Assembly: GCA_964477085.1 (NCBI GenBank)
Contig: CAYZDF010000005.1
Location: 1 to 64,000 of the forward strand
Reading direction: 5' to 3'
Length of the DNA stretch: 64,000 nucleotides
From: Dichloromethanomonas sp964477085
GTDB lineage: Bacteria > Bacillota > Desulfitobacteriia > Desulfitobacteriales > Syntrophobotulaceae
Shown: piece after piece, positions 43,766 through 52,804 of the stretch
Layout: the number at the start of each line of letters is the position of its first letter
Numbering within the stretch: position 1 is the first letter of the stretch
Position numbers and translations under genes: made by a program
The notes under the pieces: model-generated
Told to the model about the DNA's origin: nothing
Database searches by the model: none
What the model saw: only the letters and a program-made list of their open reading frames with translations

Positions 43766-43986
43766 TTGTTATCCCCCTTTCTGGTCATCGGACCTTTCTT
43801 CCAAGCATCTACTTTTTGTAGGAATTCTTTTTCTGACATCCTTTTACCTAATCCCCAGCCATAGAACCTTTTTGTTCCGGCCATGACCCAAGAGGGAATC
43901 AGGTGCTTAATTGCTAGTTCTTCGATAGTCGGATCCAATGCAGCCTGATTGGTTTTTGTTGCATTGGTCTCCTTATTCGTTGTCAT
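43762..43986 (-). CDS. Small protein before the sheath gene (Mu gp38 position)
   Basis: 74 residues. SWVMAGTKRFYGWGLGKRMSEKEFLQKVDAW is the only distinctive part. In Mu a small protein (gp38, DUF2635) stands at this point. Similarity is by position and size. It overlaps both neighbours, so it is clearly part of the operon. Confidence 0.6.
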   Translation of the reverse strand: MTTNKETNATKTNQAALDPTIEELAIKHLIPSWVMAGTKRFYGWGLGKRMSEKEFLQKVDAWKKGPMTRKGDNK

Positions 43987-44494
43987 CGGTCACACCTCCA
44001 ATTTCGGTTTCGATTTCCAACGCTGTTTCCAGGGGTATAAGAGTGATTTCTTTGTCTTTATATACCCCGCCAGTGAATACTATAGGTAATTCAATACCTG
44101 TACGTTGATTGAGTAAACTTTTGTCTTCTAACCACTGGGGATTGCCCCCAGTAATCTCGATAGGGTTCTGATCAGTGTCTTTGATGTAAGTACCTAAGCC
44201 AGAAAGAAAGTTCATGAGATGAGTATTTACTAGGTTTCGATTCTTGTCTGCTAGAAGAATAATCAGAGGGATCTCAAGTTTATATAACCGGTACCGGTAA
44301 GTTCTTTTCATGGTCTCAAGGTCATCTTCGACACCTACACGTATGCCGTCTTTGGTAAGCCGTGCTTCATTTATAGCCAAGCCAGCAAACCTAGAACCCT
44401 TGAACTTATCGATCTCTTCTTCTTGAGTTAAGATCTCTTTAAATCCGATACCTTCGAGTACAGTTTCTAAGTGCTGTATACAGACATTTATCAT
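43973..44494 (-). CDS. Neck/tail completion protein (Mu gp37-like)
   Basis: 173 residues, alpha/beta, no motif I can name with certainty. Position between the virion morphogenesis gene and the pre-sheath gene equals Mu gp37. Probable tail terminator. Overlaps its neighbours by four and 14 bases. Confidence 0.6.
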   Translation of the reverse strand: MINVCIQHLETVLEGIGFKEILTQEEEIDKFKGSRFAGLAINEARLTKDGIRVGVEDDLETMKRTYRYRLYKLEIPLIILLADKNRNLVNTHLMNFLSGLGTYIKDTDQNPIEITGGNPQWLEDKSLLNQRTGIELPIVFTGGVYKDKEITLIPLETALEIETEIGGVTDDNE

Positions 44495-44973
44495 TTTAGA
44501 ATCCTCTCAACTTCATCTTGAATTATTTCCCTGACATCCTCACGGTCATCGTCATTGATCCCCATGAAAGGCCTGGCTGGTATTACTACTTTTTTCACTG
44601 ACCTCCAAGAGCCACCTACTTTAAACTTTAAAAAGTTTTTCCGCTTGGGTTTGATTGTCATACCTTCTTGGTGGGTTGATGCGTATTTGACGTTTGTTCC
44701 TATTTCGACTTTGTCAGCTGCTGCCTTATACGTTATTGAGTTGTATAGTCTACGGGTGAGCATTAATGTCTTTCCCTGGCGTTCTACTTTTGCTCGGATT
44801 GATTTGACCCAAGGTCGGTTATCTGGTCCACGTTGCTTTTTGAACCTGTCTTTCGTGTTGTTGACTATCTGTTCACCGATGTTTTGATGTAGTTGGGTGA
44901 AGCTTATTCTGTAGAATTTTTTCAGATTGTCCCCTAACCTGGACCAGTCTCCGACCATTTTTATTCCGCTCAT
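44491..44973 (-). CDS. Phage virion morphogenesis protein (Mu gpG / P2 gpS family)
   Basis: 160 residues. DRFKKQRGPDNRPWVKSI, TRRLYNSITYKAAADKVEIGTNVKYASTHQEG and VVIPARPFMGINDDDRE are the family course. It joins head and tail. Starts one base into the previous stop region, coupled. Confidence 0.9.
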   Translation of the reverse strand: MSGIKMVGDWSRLGDNLKKFYRISFTQLHQNIGEQIVNNTKDRFKKQRGPDNRPWVKSIRAKVERQGKTLMLTRRLYNSITYKAAADKVEIGTNVKYASTHQEGMTIKPKRKNFLKFKVGGSWRSVKKVVIPARPFMGINDDDREDVREIIQDEVERILK

Positions 44974-45407
44974 CAGTAATCCCTCAGTTTATCCCTGGAA
45001 AATATCCTGTCTGGCCCCGTAAAATGTGCTGTCTGCTCCGGGGCGACGGTCTGATCGGGAGCAGGCCCTAATGTGACTAGACCCTTAGATATGTTTTCCA
45101 GGAATTTTATTACGTCTTTGCGATCCTGGATAATGATGGCATCCTGATTGTTATCTGGATTCAGTCCCCTGCGGGTAAATAACATATAGGTGACAAGTGT
45201 AATGCTAACCTTGCGAATAACTTTTGGTACTGGGCTAAAAGGAAGGGTGTATCTTGATTGACAGTAAGCATCTATTTCACCTGCAGCTTCCTCGATAGCC
45301 TCAGTTACTTTGGTCTCATCTACTTCATCCGTGTCGTTATCATCGGTGAGATGTATAAGAACGTTTTCAGATAGCCGGTCTTTGATATCCTGAACTGTGC
45401 AGTACAT
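44973..45407 (-). CDS. DUF1320, Mu gp36-like neck protein
   Basis: 144 residues. MYCTVQDIKDRLSENVLIHLTDD and AIEEAAGEIDAYCQSRYTLPF are the DUF1320 signature. A head completion/connector protein. Shares one base with each neighbour. Confidence 0.9.
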   Translation of the reverse strand: MYCTVQDIKDRLSENVLIHLTDDNDTDEVDETKVTEAIEEAAGEIDAYCQSRYTLPFSPVPKVIRKVSITLVTYMLFTRRGLNPDNNQDAIIIQDRKDVIKFLENISKGLVTLGPAPDQTVAPEQTAHFTGPDRIFSRDKLRDY

Positions 45408-45925
45408 TACTGATCAGCTCCGGTTTGATCATCCTGGGACGCACTTTGCTGATTACCATCGTCAGGCGAACCTTGTTTACTTTCTTTTCCAGATGAGTTC
45501 AATTGATCAGTATTTTCCGGATTAGGATTCTCAGTTTTTTTTGCGAAAACCGGCTCGGAAGCTATGAGGTCAACTAAATCTGTTTTCTTGATATTGGATT
45601 TGAATTCCAGATTCATGTCTTTAGCCAGTTGCTTCAGCACAGGATAGTCCATGGTTTCCAACTGAGCCGGATCGAGTTTTCCTTCGAGCAGATTACTTCC
45701 ACTTTCAGTGGACGCTTTCTTTTTGGAATCTTCCTTCTGACTCTTCTTGGAAGTCTCCTTATCACCAATGTCCATGGTTACCAGCACTATGAGCATCGGT
45801 TCTTCCATGAGCATCTTCAGTTCTTTATCGGTAAATCTCTTATCCGGATATTCTACCGGACCGGCGGGGTGGGCTATCCCACACCGCCTGAATCCCGGCT
45901 TTTTACAGGTTATAATAATCGGCAT
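45407..45925 (-). CDS. Mu gp35-like protein with LEM/HeH-type helix pair
   Basis: 172 residues. The N-terminal 55 residues (CKKPGFRRCGIAHPAGPVEYPDKRFTDKELKML) match the FluMu gp35 domain. A low-complexity Lys/Ser linker leads to LDPAQLETMDYPVLKQLAKDMNLEF, a HeH/SAP-like helix pair that can bind DNA. The tail is very polar. Expected in the neck region. Confidence 0.78.
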   Translation of the reverse strand: MPIIITCKKPGFRRCGIAHPAGPVEYPDKRFTDKELKMLMEEPMLIVLVTMDIGDKETSKKSQKEDSKKKASTESGSNLLEGKLDPAQLETMDYPVLKQLAKDMNLEFKSNIKKTDLVDLIASEPVFAKKTENPNPENTDQLNSSGKESKQGSPDDGNQQSASQDDQTGADQ

Positions 45926-45962
45926 TCGTATCCATCCTCTCTTTTAATAATACGGTTTAGAA

Positions 45963-46859
45963 TTATTCGCCAGCGTTGGTGCCTGTAGATCCGTGTGCCA
46001 GCTGCCAGAGACCATAACCAGCGTTATATCTGGAATCCGAACCGTAAAGATACTGCTTGTTCATGAAGACGCTCTCATCTTCCGGATTATCTTTGGCAAC
46101 AAATTCTGGTTTTTTCCGGTCTTGGAATATCATCGGCATGATTGGCTTGGTGGTATCAAGTAGATGCCACTCAGTATCTGTCTTGAGATCAGGAATAACC
46201 AGAAGCTCAGCTGTCTTGTAGTAGATGTTATCTTCACCATTGGCTAGACGCTCTTTGAAAAGAATCTCCCGACCTTTATCCTCGTTGAGTGGTCCTACAA
46301 CCAAAAGGTTAGGGTTAATCCTTAAAGATTTTCCATGTTCGTCTTTACGATTTTTCATGGCGGTTCTAGCTGAACCATAGGATGCGGGAGAAAGTGCCAG
46401 ATCAGTAACGTTACTCACAGAGGTTTCATTAGGTCCTTCATGGTCATTGTCATAGAAGTACTGCCCGTCATAACACTCCGTGCTGAACCCATCACTTAAG
46501 AGTTCAAAAACAACCTCATCGGGATGGGCAGCCATTTGATTGCCCAACTCTTTAAACAGAGGGTTATAAACTCCAAGGGAATCGTCCTCAACGTCATCAC
46601 GATCAACACCAATAGTCAGTTCCCAGGGTTTATTTATAATGTTGTAACCTTTAGCAGAAAGGTTCTGAATCACCCTGGCTCCTATCCATTCCCTGACCCT
46701 GGGGAGTTTACCTAGCCAGCCGTAAGTCTGGGATTTGGAAGTAGAAGGTACTACCATTGCTATCTTCTTATACTGGGGATCAGCCTTACCGAAAGCTTCC
46801 AAGGTCAGAGCCTTGAAGCTATTGTACATACCACGAAGCACTTGGCCATTAATAATCAT
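45963..46859 (-). CDS. Major capsid protein (Mu gpT-like)
   Basis: 298 residues, the size of Mu gpT. SFKALTLEAFGKADPQYKKIAMVVPSTSKSQTYGWLGKLPRVREWIG at the N-terminus and VVGPLNEDKGREILF with a C-terminal GYGLWQLAHGS are the family marks of the HK97-fold head protein. Preceded by the decoration gene. Confidence 0.93.
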   Translation of the reverse strand: MIINGQVLRGMYNSFKALTLEAFGKADPQYKKIAMVVPSTSKSQTYGWLGKLPRVREWIGARVIQNLSAKGYNIINKPWELTIGVDRDDVEDDSLGVYNPLFKELGNQMAAHPDEVVFELLSDGFSTECYDGQYFYDNDHEGPNETSVSNVTDLALSPASYGSARTAMKNRKDEHGKSLRINPNLLVVGPLNEDKGREILFKERLANGEDNIYYKTAELLVIPDLKTDTEWHLLDTTKPIMPMIFQDRKKPEFVAKDNPEDESVFMNKQYLYGSDSRYNAGYGLWQLAHGSTGTNAGE

Positions 46860-46925
46860 CTTTGATTCACTCCTTAATTTGAATTAGTTAATCTATTTGT
46901 TGAGTTATTAACAGATCTGTCAGGT

Positions 46926-47603
46926 TTATCCTACGAGTCTGCCAACTTTAAGACTGGCGATGAGTTCGTTGAGTGTGGTTTTATTGGCATTGGCAAGTGT
47001 AACGACTGCGTCAAATTCTATCTTATTAGGTGCATCGGTAACCAAGGCCTTCAGCTCATTAACCAAAGTTACAACTGCGGCAAACTCTTCAGCTGTCGGT
47101 GCAGCACCTGCTGCTTCAGCTGCATCTGCCGCTACGACTTTACCTTCTGCAGCAGCTTCAGCAGCCGCTGCATCTACTGCAGCTATAGTACCGGATACAA
47201 AACAGTAGAAGGTATCTACCCATACAGCGGTAGCAGAGATTACTTCACGGATTACTCCGCAAGCAATAGAATTGGTGGTACTTAAAGCAACTGTTTGATC
47301 ATCAGAAATAAATACCGGTTTACCGATATCAGCTTGGGTGATGTTGGCCGCTCCGAGAGATACAATAACTGGCTGCTCAACAACAATTGATAGTTCTCCA
47401 TCGAGGCCAGCACTGTTATCGATATACTCCTGGGCAATTCCTGCGAACTTATAACCTGCAACATTTGCTCCAGGAACTGCGTATCCTGCAGCATTAGTAC
47501 AAACTTGACTTCCTGCAAAGATTTTGACTCCTTCTGCTACCGGTATTGATTTTTGATAACCAGCTCTTTTAGGAGTGTTCCTGTCTTTCGTAAGTGCTGT
47601 CAT
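46926..47603 (-). CDS. Capsid decoration protein with Ala-rich head-fibre extension
   Basis: 225 residues. Residues 1-135 resemble small DUF2190-type capsid cement proteins (VAEGVKIFAGSQVC, AGIAQEYIDNS, VWVDTFYCFV). The last 90 residues are extremely alanine-rich, then end in a coiled VVTLVNELKALV and LNELIASLKVGRLVG pattern reminiscent of head-fibre proteins. It stands between scaffold and major capsid genes. The fusion implies fibres on the capsid surface. Confidence 0.72.
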   Translation of the reverse strand: MTALTKDRNTPKRAGYQKSIPVAEGVKIFAGSQVCTNAAGYAVPGANVAGYKFAGIAQEYIDNSAGLDGELSIVVEQPVIVSLGAANITQADIGKPVFISDDQTVALSTTNSIACGVIREVISATAVWVDTFYCFVSGTIAAVDAAAAEAAAEGKVVAADAAEAAGAAPTAEEFAAVVTLVNELKALVTDAPNKIEFDAVVTLANANKTTLNELIASLKVGRLVG

Positions 47604-47644
47604 ATGATTTTCCTCCTTATCTTTCTAAGCCTAAAATGTTTTAT

Positions 47645-48253
47645 CTACTGGTTGTACTTATCAACCAGTTCCTGTTCGATCCCCAGCTGTTTGTTGATAG
47701 ACAACTGGACATCATCAGGTATTGCCGTTTTCTCTGTTCTCGTAAGATTGATTTGATCTAAGGGCACAACCACAGGAGCCTGATCAACAAATGCCTTGAA
47801 TCCTTCAGGATCCTTGAGAGCATACTTCTCGGCCCAGTCCTTCTGAGCTGGAGTTATCTTTCCGTTGGATAGTGCCATCGACACAAGCTCGTTGCGGTCA
47901 CGTTGATCAAGCTTGTCTTTGAGAGAAATGAAATCTTCTTTGCTGACATAGCCGTCCGGGTTCTTCAGGGCGATTACTCTGCCTTTTACTTCAGCAAGGG
48001 TTGCAGTATCTTTGAGGTCAAGCAAGCTTAGTACTTCTGCATGAGCTGTGGCAGGATCTGTCTGTTTGGATTTCAGAGCTTTCAAAGATGTGAGTGCTTC
48101 AGCAGCTTCTGCATCTTCTTTGATCCCGAGGATGATGTTGATGTCTTTGAGGTTGTTTGCTGGTGGAGCAGCTTTTAAAGCTTTTACAGCCTCCAGTATT
48201 TTTGGTTCTTCAGGTGATTCAATGCCGAGTATTTCGGCCAGTTTTTTAAGCAT
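47645..48253 (-). CDS. Nested scaffold protein (Mu gpZ-like), internal start
   Basis: 202 residues sharing frame and stop with the protease gene. An internal ATG at 48253 has AAAGGAGG eight bases upstream, much stronger than chance inside a gene. The product starts at MLKKLAEILGI and is helical and charged, as expected for a scaffold. Mu makes its scaffold Z the same way from within gene I. Confidence 0.8.
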   Translation of the reverse strand: MLKKLAEILGIESPEEPKILEAVKALKAAPPANNLKDINIILGIKEDAEAAEALTSLKALKSKQTDPATAHAEVLSLLDLKDTATLAEVKGRVIALKNPDGYVSKEDFISLKDKLDQRDRNELVSMALSNGKITPAQKDWAEKYALKDPEGFKAFVDQAPVVVPLDQINLTRTEKTAIPDDVQLSINKQLGIEQELVDKYNQ

Positions 48254-48727
48254 CAGTTTTTCCTCCTTTAAACTATTACTTTGGTTCAGGTTCTTCAGTA
48301 CTATCGGTAGCACGTTGGCCATGGCCGGGTCGTTGGTAAGGGCTACGTTTTTAACTGCGACCAGCACTTTATCATTTTTACGAGTGTAGATAACAGGGGA
48401 GAAGTACCGGTATTCTTTGTTCAGAATGTACTGACTGGCATTTCCGGTCCATTCAGCTTTCGCCCATATGCCGTCTTCTCGTGCTTCGTAATCCTTAATC
48501 CAACCTGCTGCAGGTGCCTGGCCACCATCCAAGGTTTGGTGTTCGTAGTCGATCACCGTGTCGTTACCTCGTTCACGGAATGTGTTGATAATCAGATCGG
48601 CACTTTCCCTGGTGACAAAGAAGTCACCTTTGGTGCTCTTTACAAACCCCCAGGGGAAAAGTCTAAACCATTCCGGAACTCCATCTAGTTCATTAGCTAA
48701 GATAAGTGGTATAAGGTTTTTATTCAC
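47645..48727 (-). CDS. Prohead protease/scaffold (Mu gpI-like)
   Basis: 360 residues. The first 150 are the Mu I protease domain: FPWGFVKSTKGDFFVT, DTVIDYEHQT (His candidate) and APAAGWIKDYEAREDGIWAKAEWT, then KEYRYFSPV. The remainder is the scaffold part that is also made separately from 48253. It processes the prohead during assembly. Confidence 0.9.
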   Translation of the reverse strand: MNKNLIPLILANELDGVPEWFRLFPWGFVKSTKGDFFVTRESADLIINTFRERGNDTVIDYEHQTLDGGQAPAAGWIKDYEAREDGIWAKAEWTGNASQYILNKEYRYFSPVIYTRKNDKVLVAVKNVALTNDPAMANVLPIVLKNLNQSNSLKEEKLMLKKLAEILGIESPEEPKILEAVKALKAAPPANNLKDINIILGIKEDAEAAEALTSLKALKSKQTDPATAHAEVLSLLDLKDTATLAEVKGRVIALKNPDGYVSKEDFISLKDKLDQRDRNELVSMALSNGKITPAQKDWAEKYALKDPEGFKAFVDQAPVVVPLDQINLTRTEKTAIPDDVQLSINKQLGIEQELVDKYNQ

Positions 48728-48863
48728 ATAGGTTACCCCCTCCGTTTTTCTTGCGTTATGGTCGCGTTATTAGGCGTTATGAAGCGTTACAGGTTTAGTC
48801 TTGTGCTAGCCGGCAGGGTAGATCAATTCTGAGTGAAATATGAGCCTTATCTTCGTCTAATCA

Positions 48864-49583
48864 TTACGACCTCACCGCCCGTCTAAGATATTCGTCCCGG
48901 AGATCCGGAGGATATTTTGAAAGGTCTGGTTTCCATTCGGATCTGGCTGGGTTATATGCGAACCCTGGATCAGGAATTAAAGGTCTTGCCAGTTCTCCAG
49001 GGGGCTCCACATATTTGGGTATCTCATCCGATATCTCTAAGCCTTTTCTTTTGACATTACTTTCGGTAAGACTTCGGACTGAGCACCTACATCGGAATCC
49101 GTTTGGTGGATACCATGTATCCCAGAAGGAATGATCAGCAGGAAATACTTTGCCGTCCATAGCTAAATGAGTCCTTCTTGTGCGGGTGTCCTCCACTGCA
49201 TCGTACTGCCAATACGGTCGGCGGCTTAGTGTCTCAGGGTCTGCCATTTGGTTGTATCGTCCTACGTTGTAGGCTGTTTGGACGTTCGTTCGAAAGACGT
49301 TATCTGCTCTATATGGCGTTAGTCCCCGCCAGCCTTTACGTTCGAGTATCTCATTAGATGACTTCCGAAACTCTTCCATCGTTAATCCATCAGTGATGGC
49401 TCTATCCAGTTCTTTGTAAATATCAAAGATGATATCCAGGGAGGATATGCCTGAGACGGTGAATGCTTTGGCTCTGGCATCGAAGGCAAGGCTGTAGAAC
49501 TGATTGGGAGGTATCGGAAGCTTATCCCGAAAGAATTCTATGGCTTCATCAAAATCTACCGGCTCCAGTCTTATATCACTCAT
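48864..49583 (-). CDS. Minor head protein (Mu gpF / SPP1 gp7 family)
   Basis: 239 residues from ATG 49583 (AGGTGG upstream), which overlaps the portal stop. Contains NVFRTNVQTAYNVGRYNQMADP, RRPYWQYDAVEDTRTRRTHLAMDGKVFPADHSFWDTWYPPNGFRCRCSVRSL, the gp7 signature with its closing cysteines. Acts in head assembly or DNA ejection. Confidence 0.92.
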   Translation of the reverse strand: MSDIRLEPVDFDEAIEFFRDKLPIPPNQFYSLAFDARAKAFTVSGISSLDIIFDIYKELDRAITDGLTMEEFRKSSNEILERKGWRGLTPYRADNVFRTNVQTAYNVGRYNQMADPETLSRRPYWQYDAVEDTRTRRTHLAMDGKVFPADHSFWDTWYPPNGFRCRCSVRSLTESNVKRKGLEISDEIPKYVEPPGELARPLIPDPGFAYNPARSEWKPDLSKYPPDLRDEYLRRAVRS

Positions 49584-51144
49584 TGGTCGTCCACCTGCCA
49601 TACAAGTCTGCGATGAAGATTGCTCTGCCAAGGAGATCCTCAAACTCAGAAGAGTCCATCTCCCTGTATACTTCCGGAAGCCGGTCTCTTAGTTCCTCCA
49701 AGGACTGTGCTTCCTGAATGGCTTTGATTAGAGGTTCTAACATTTTCTCCAGTGGTTTTCCACTCTGGTCGAGACACCGATCAGCCAGGTCATCTACAGG
49801 CGGTTGGGTTCTGGCTGGGATGTTTTCAGGTAGAATTATTCCGGATTGATTATTGGATAGAGGGATAGGAGTATTCTTTAAAGCTACCTGTCTGGTTGGA
49901 GGGATGACGAGCCTTTCCTTCTGTTTAGGTTTTGGTACCCCGAACTTCTCGTATAGGTGTTCTTCAGCTACAGGTAGCCCTATATCACCGATAAGCACAC
50001 TATAGGTCTCCGCAGCGGCCTTTAAGTCTTCTGATTCTTCAAAGTGATATTTAATCCAGGGAAGCCTTTCTTCGGCACTGGGTCCAAAGTTAAAGAGTAC
50101 TAGCGGACGGATGATATCCTTACGGATAGTCTCCGCAAGTGCTTTACAATCAGCTTCCTTAAGATCTTGCCGTACTTCATTGTGTGTTTTGCTGGCTGCA
50201 TAACTACCTTTATCGCCAACTTCAGTGGTCAATGTCTGTCCCAAGACTGCTTTGGACATTTCCGCATTACAAAAGTTGACTAACGTTTTGTAGACATCAC
50301 TGCTGCCACGTATGGCTGAAATGAATTCTATCTCCATATTCTTGGAGATGATGCCGCCCGCATCCGATCCTAGGGAACTTATGGCATCGATTAAACTAGC
50401 TTTATCTTCTGGAGTAGCACCTTTGTCATATTTACCAAGCCTTAAGGGCATCCCGTATATTTCAGCGAAGGAAACCCAATCTTTGATGCTGTAATTCTTG
50501 AAGAGATACATCCAGGCCACTACACGTAAGATTCCAGCTCGTGAAGGATGTCCTGAACGTGCTTTGTATTTATGGACAACGAACTTGTTCGGCAGAAGCT
50601 CTTCTCCTAGGCCAGGGTTTTCTTCAGTATGTACTTTAAGATTATTCTGCTCATCATAGGAGAACTTCTTCTGGTGCCTCCACTTAAGCTCCTTGATCCA
50701 TACCTGGTTATTTTTGATCTCCCACATGATTTCATTAACCGCAAAACCCTTGCTGATCGCATCGAGAAGGTCGAGAATATTTTCTTCCAATCCTTCAAAC
50801 TCTAATGCTTTTCGGATAAAATCTACTATCCTGATATCTTCACGGTCATCGGAAAAAGGTATGATCTCCCAATCAAGTCCCAAGACTGAATTCTTCCTGG
50901 TCTGAAGGACAGAGAAGAGGTGAGGGTCTTTCTCTTCCATCTCTTCAAAAAGCTCACTCTGCCGTGATATGTCTCCATAATCAGCTTCTTTGAATATCCG
51001 TGCCAGTTTACCAGGGGTGAGTCCTGAAGTAGGGTAGGTTGAATATCTGTCCCGAATAGATACAGCTGCAATCTCCCTGTCAAGGATGGGCTTATCCTGC
51101 ATCTTATTAAACTTTAGTTCTTTACCATCGGGTCCATATATCAT
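49576..51144 (-). CDS. Portal protein, DUF935 (Mu gp29-like)
   Basis: 522 residues from ATG 51144 behind AAGGGGG; the longer start at 51210 lies inside the terminase gene. TPGKLARIFKEADYGDISRQSELFEEMEEKDPHL and SVLQTRKNSVLGLDWEI are DUF935 features; FAEIYGMPLRLGKYDKGATPEDK follows in the stem region. Forms the DNA gateway of the head. Confidence 0.92.
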   Translation of the reverse strand: MIYGPDGKELKFNKMQDKPILDREIAAVSIRDRYSTYPTSGLTPGKLARIFKEADYGDISRQSELFEEMEEKDPHLFSVLQTRKNSVLGLDWEIIPFSDDREDIRIVDFIRKALEFEGLEENILDLLDAISKGFAVNEIMWEIKNNQVWIKELKWRHQKKFSYDEQNNLKVHTEENPGLGEELLPNKFVVHKYKARSGHPSRAGILRVVAWMYLFKNYSIKDWVSFAEIYGMPLRLGKYDKGATPEDKASLIDAISSLGSDAGGIISKNMEIEFISAIRGSSDVYKTLVNFCNAEMSKAVLGQTLTTEVGDKGSYAASKTHNEVRQDLKEADCKALAETIRKDIIRPLVLFNFGPSAEERLPWIKYHFEESEDLKAAAETYSVLIGDIGLPVAEEHLYEKFGVPKPKQKERLVIPPTRQVALKNTPIPLSNNQSGIILPENIPARTQPPVDDLADRCLDQSGKPLEKMLEPLIKAIQEAQSLEELRDRLPEVYREMDSSEFEDLLGRAIFIADLYGRWTTNE

Positions 51145-51145
51145 T

Positions 51146-52804
51146 TTAGAAAGCCCCCTTTTCCGTGAATCTGCGTTTACTGACAGACTGATATTCAACC
51201 GGTCCTGCATTTCTAGTGCTTCCTAACGCTAGGGATAAGGCAATCCGTGCGGAGTTTATCGCCATACCGAAGTGATTTTCAGTATTCTTCTTATAAGAAA
51301 TACGTTTCGTGCCGTCAGCCCCAACAGTCTCTTCTTTGAGTAATTTTTTGAGGTGTCGTTTAATCTCTTCCAGAGTTTTCTCTTCTTCTATGCTTCTGGG
51401 CTTAAAGAGAAGAGCCTGGGGAGGGTTGCATCCGAATAGTCCGGTCGTCTCATCCAGAGATTCGTCACGATCTACTTGGATAACATTGACCTGCTTTTCT
51501 TCTTCACCTTCAGTGGATTCTTTGTAGTTTTGCTTGAAGTACTGGATGTATCCCATAGCTTTTTCAAGAATCCGGACCACTCTCTTTGATTCTGTTTTGT
51601 ATGGCATAGCATCTACAACAAGGCAACCTGCGTTATATCTTTCTTCCAGATGAGGAATGAACTCCAGTAGATCCTCGACATCCATATGCCATGCTGCTAT
51701 GATTCTGAATCCTTCATCTTTATAAGGTGCGACTACTGCAACGTGAGCGTTATCCCCCATATCTATTCCGATTCCGCATATTTCACTGGCTCTATCTTGG
51801 AAGAAGTAGTCTGAAGCTGATTCGACCAGTTCTAAGGTTGTTGAGTTGATTGGCTGCATGTTGCCGCTGTCGGCAATACCGAGTGCTGACCTGCGAACCA
51901 GGGCAAGCTTGTTTGGTTTTCCCTGGGCACGCTTCCAACGATTCCAAATAAGATCTAGTCTGGCATCCGGGATTATTAGCTGCGGGGTGCGATATCCCAT
52001 GTTTTCGTCTGATCTTTCTGGGTGCTCAGGTACCCATTCACCCTGAGCAACATCTATAAGGGTTGAGCACTTGAGACAGATAATCTGAACTTTAGTTTTA
52101 CCGGCTTCCTTGCTTTCTTTAATATTGTCTGGGAAATCTTCTTCCACGATAGACCAGCGGTTACAGCCCTGGCATTTAACCAGCCATTTTCGCATATCGC
52201 TTTGACGGTAGAGTTCGTCTATCCCATCTTCTTCAAAGAGGGGAGCAGAGAAGTATCTTTGCCAGCCAAGTTTAGATGCAAGGATTCTATCCTGAGCAAG
52301 ATCCATGTTCTCTCGGTTGATCAATGCTACTTCATCGAAGAGGATCTCATCAGCCGGGATGGAGATTGCTCCACCTTTACCGTGTAGTCCTAGCATATAG
52401 AAGAAGTGAGTTCCCATTTGCTTCAAACCCGCCTGATCGGTTCCAGTAAGACGAGACTTAAGGTAAGCACTGCGTTCTACGTAGGGATCAAAGCGGGTCT
52501 GTCCAAAGCGGGTTGCTAGTCTATCAGTAGGGAGGTAGTAGATCAGGTTGGCACCCAGCACGTCCACCATATACATGGCATGGGCAAGATAGAGTGTACT
52601 AAATCCTGTCTGAGCTCCCTTGGAAGTGGTAACGTGTGGATGGCTGAAAATAGAATCAACGATCTCTTTCATAAACGGTCTGTTGTAGACATCGTAAGGA
52701 GTGAGGTCGTCTAAGATAATGTGCTGTCGGCAGTATTCTGGAAAAGAGAGCTTGGTATGTTGTTTAAACTGTTGCTTAAATTCTTCGAAATCATTCATCA
52801 TCAA
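51146..52804 (-). CDS. Terminase large subunit (Mu gp28-like)
   Basis: 552 residues. ATPase part has SKGAQTGFSTLYLAHAMY as Walker A region and ILFDEVALI as Walker B; a CxxC pair (CQGC, CLKC, 215-245) may bind zinc. The nuclease part has GIGIDMGDNAHVAV and CLVVDAMP acidic strands. Motor for DNA packaging by headful. Overlaps the gp27-like gene. Confidence 0.92.
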   Translation of the reverse strand: MMMNDFEEFKQQFKQHTKLSFPEYCRQHIILDDLTPYDVYNRPFMKEIVDSIFSHPHVTTSKGAQTGFSTLYLAHAMYMVDVLGANLIYYLPTDRLATRFGQTRFDPYVERSAYLKSRLTGTDQAGLKQMGTHFFYMLGLHGKGGAISIPADEILFDEVALINRENMDLAQDRILASKLGWQRYFSAPLFEEDGIDELYRQSDMRKWLVKCQGCNRWSIVEEDFPDNIKESKEAGKTKVQIICLKCSTLIDVAQGEWVPEHPERSDENMGYRTPQLIIPDARLDLIWNRWKRAQGKPNKLALVRRSALGIADSGNMQPINSTTLELVESASDYFFQDRASEICGIGIDMGDNAHVAVVAPYKDEGFRIIAAWHMDVEDLLEFIPHLEERYNAGCLVVDAMPYKTESKRVVRILEKAMGYIQYFKQNYKESTEGEEEKQVNVIQVDRDESLDETTGLFGCNPPQALLFKPRSIEEEKTLEEIKRHLKKLLKEETVGADGTKRISYKKNTENHFGMAINSARIALSLALGSTRNAGPVEYQSVSKRRFTEKGAF

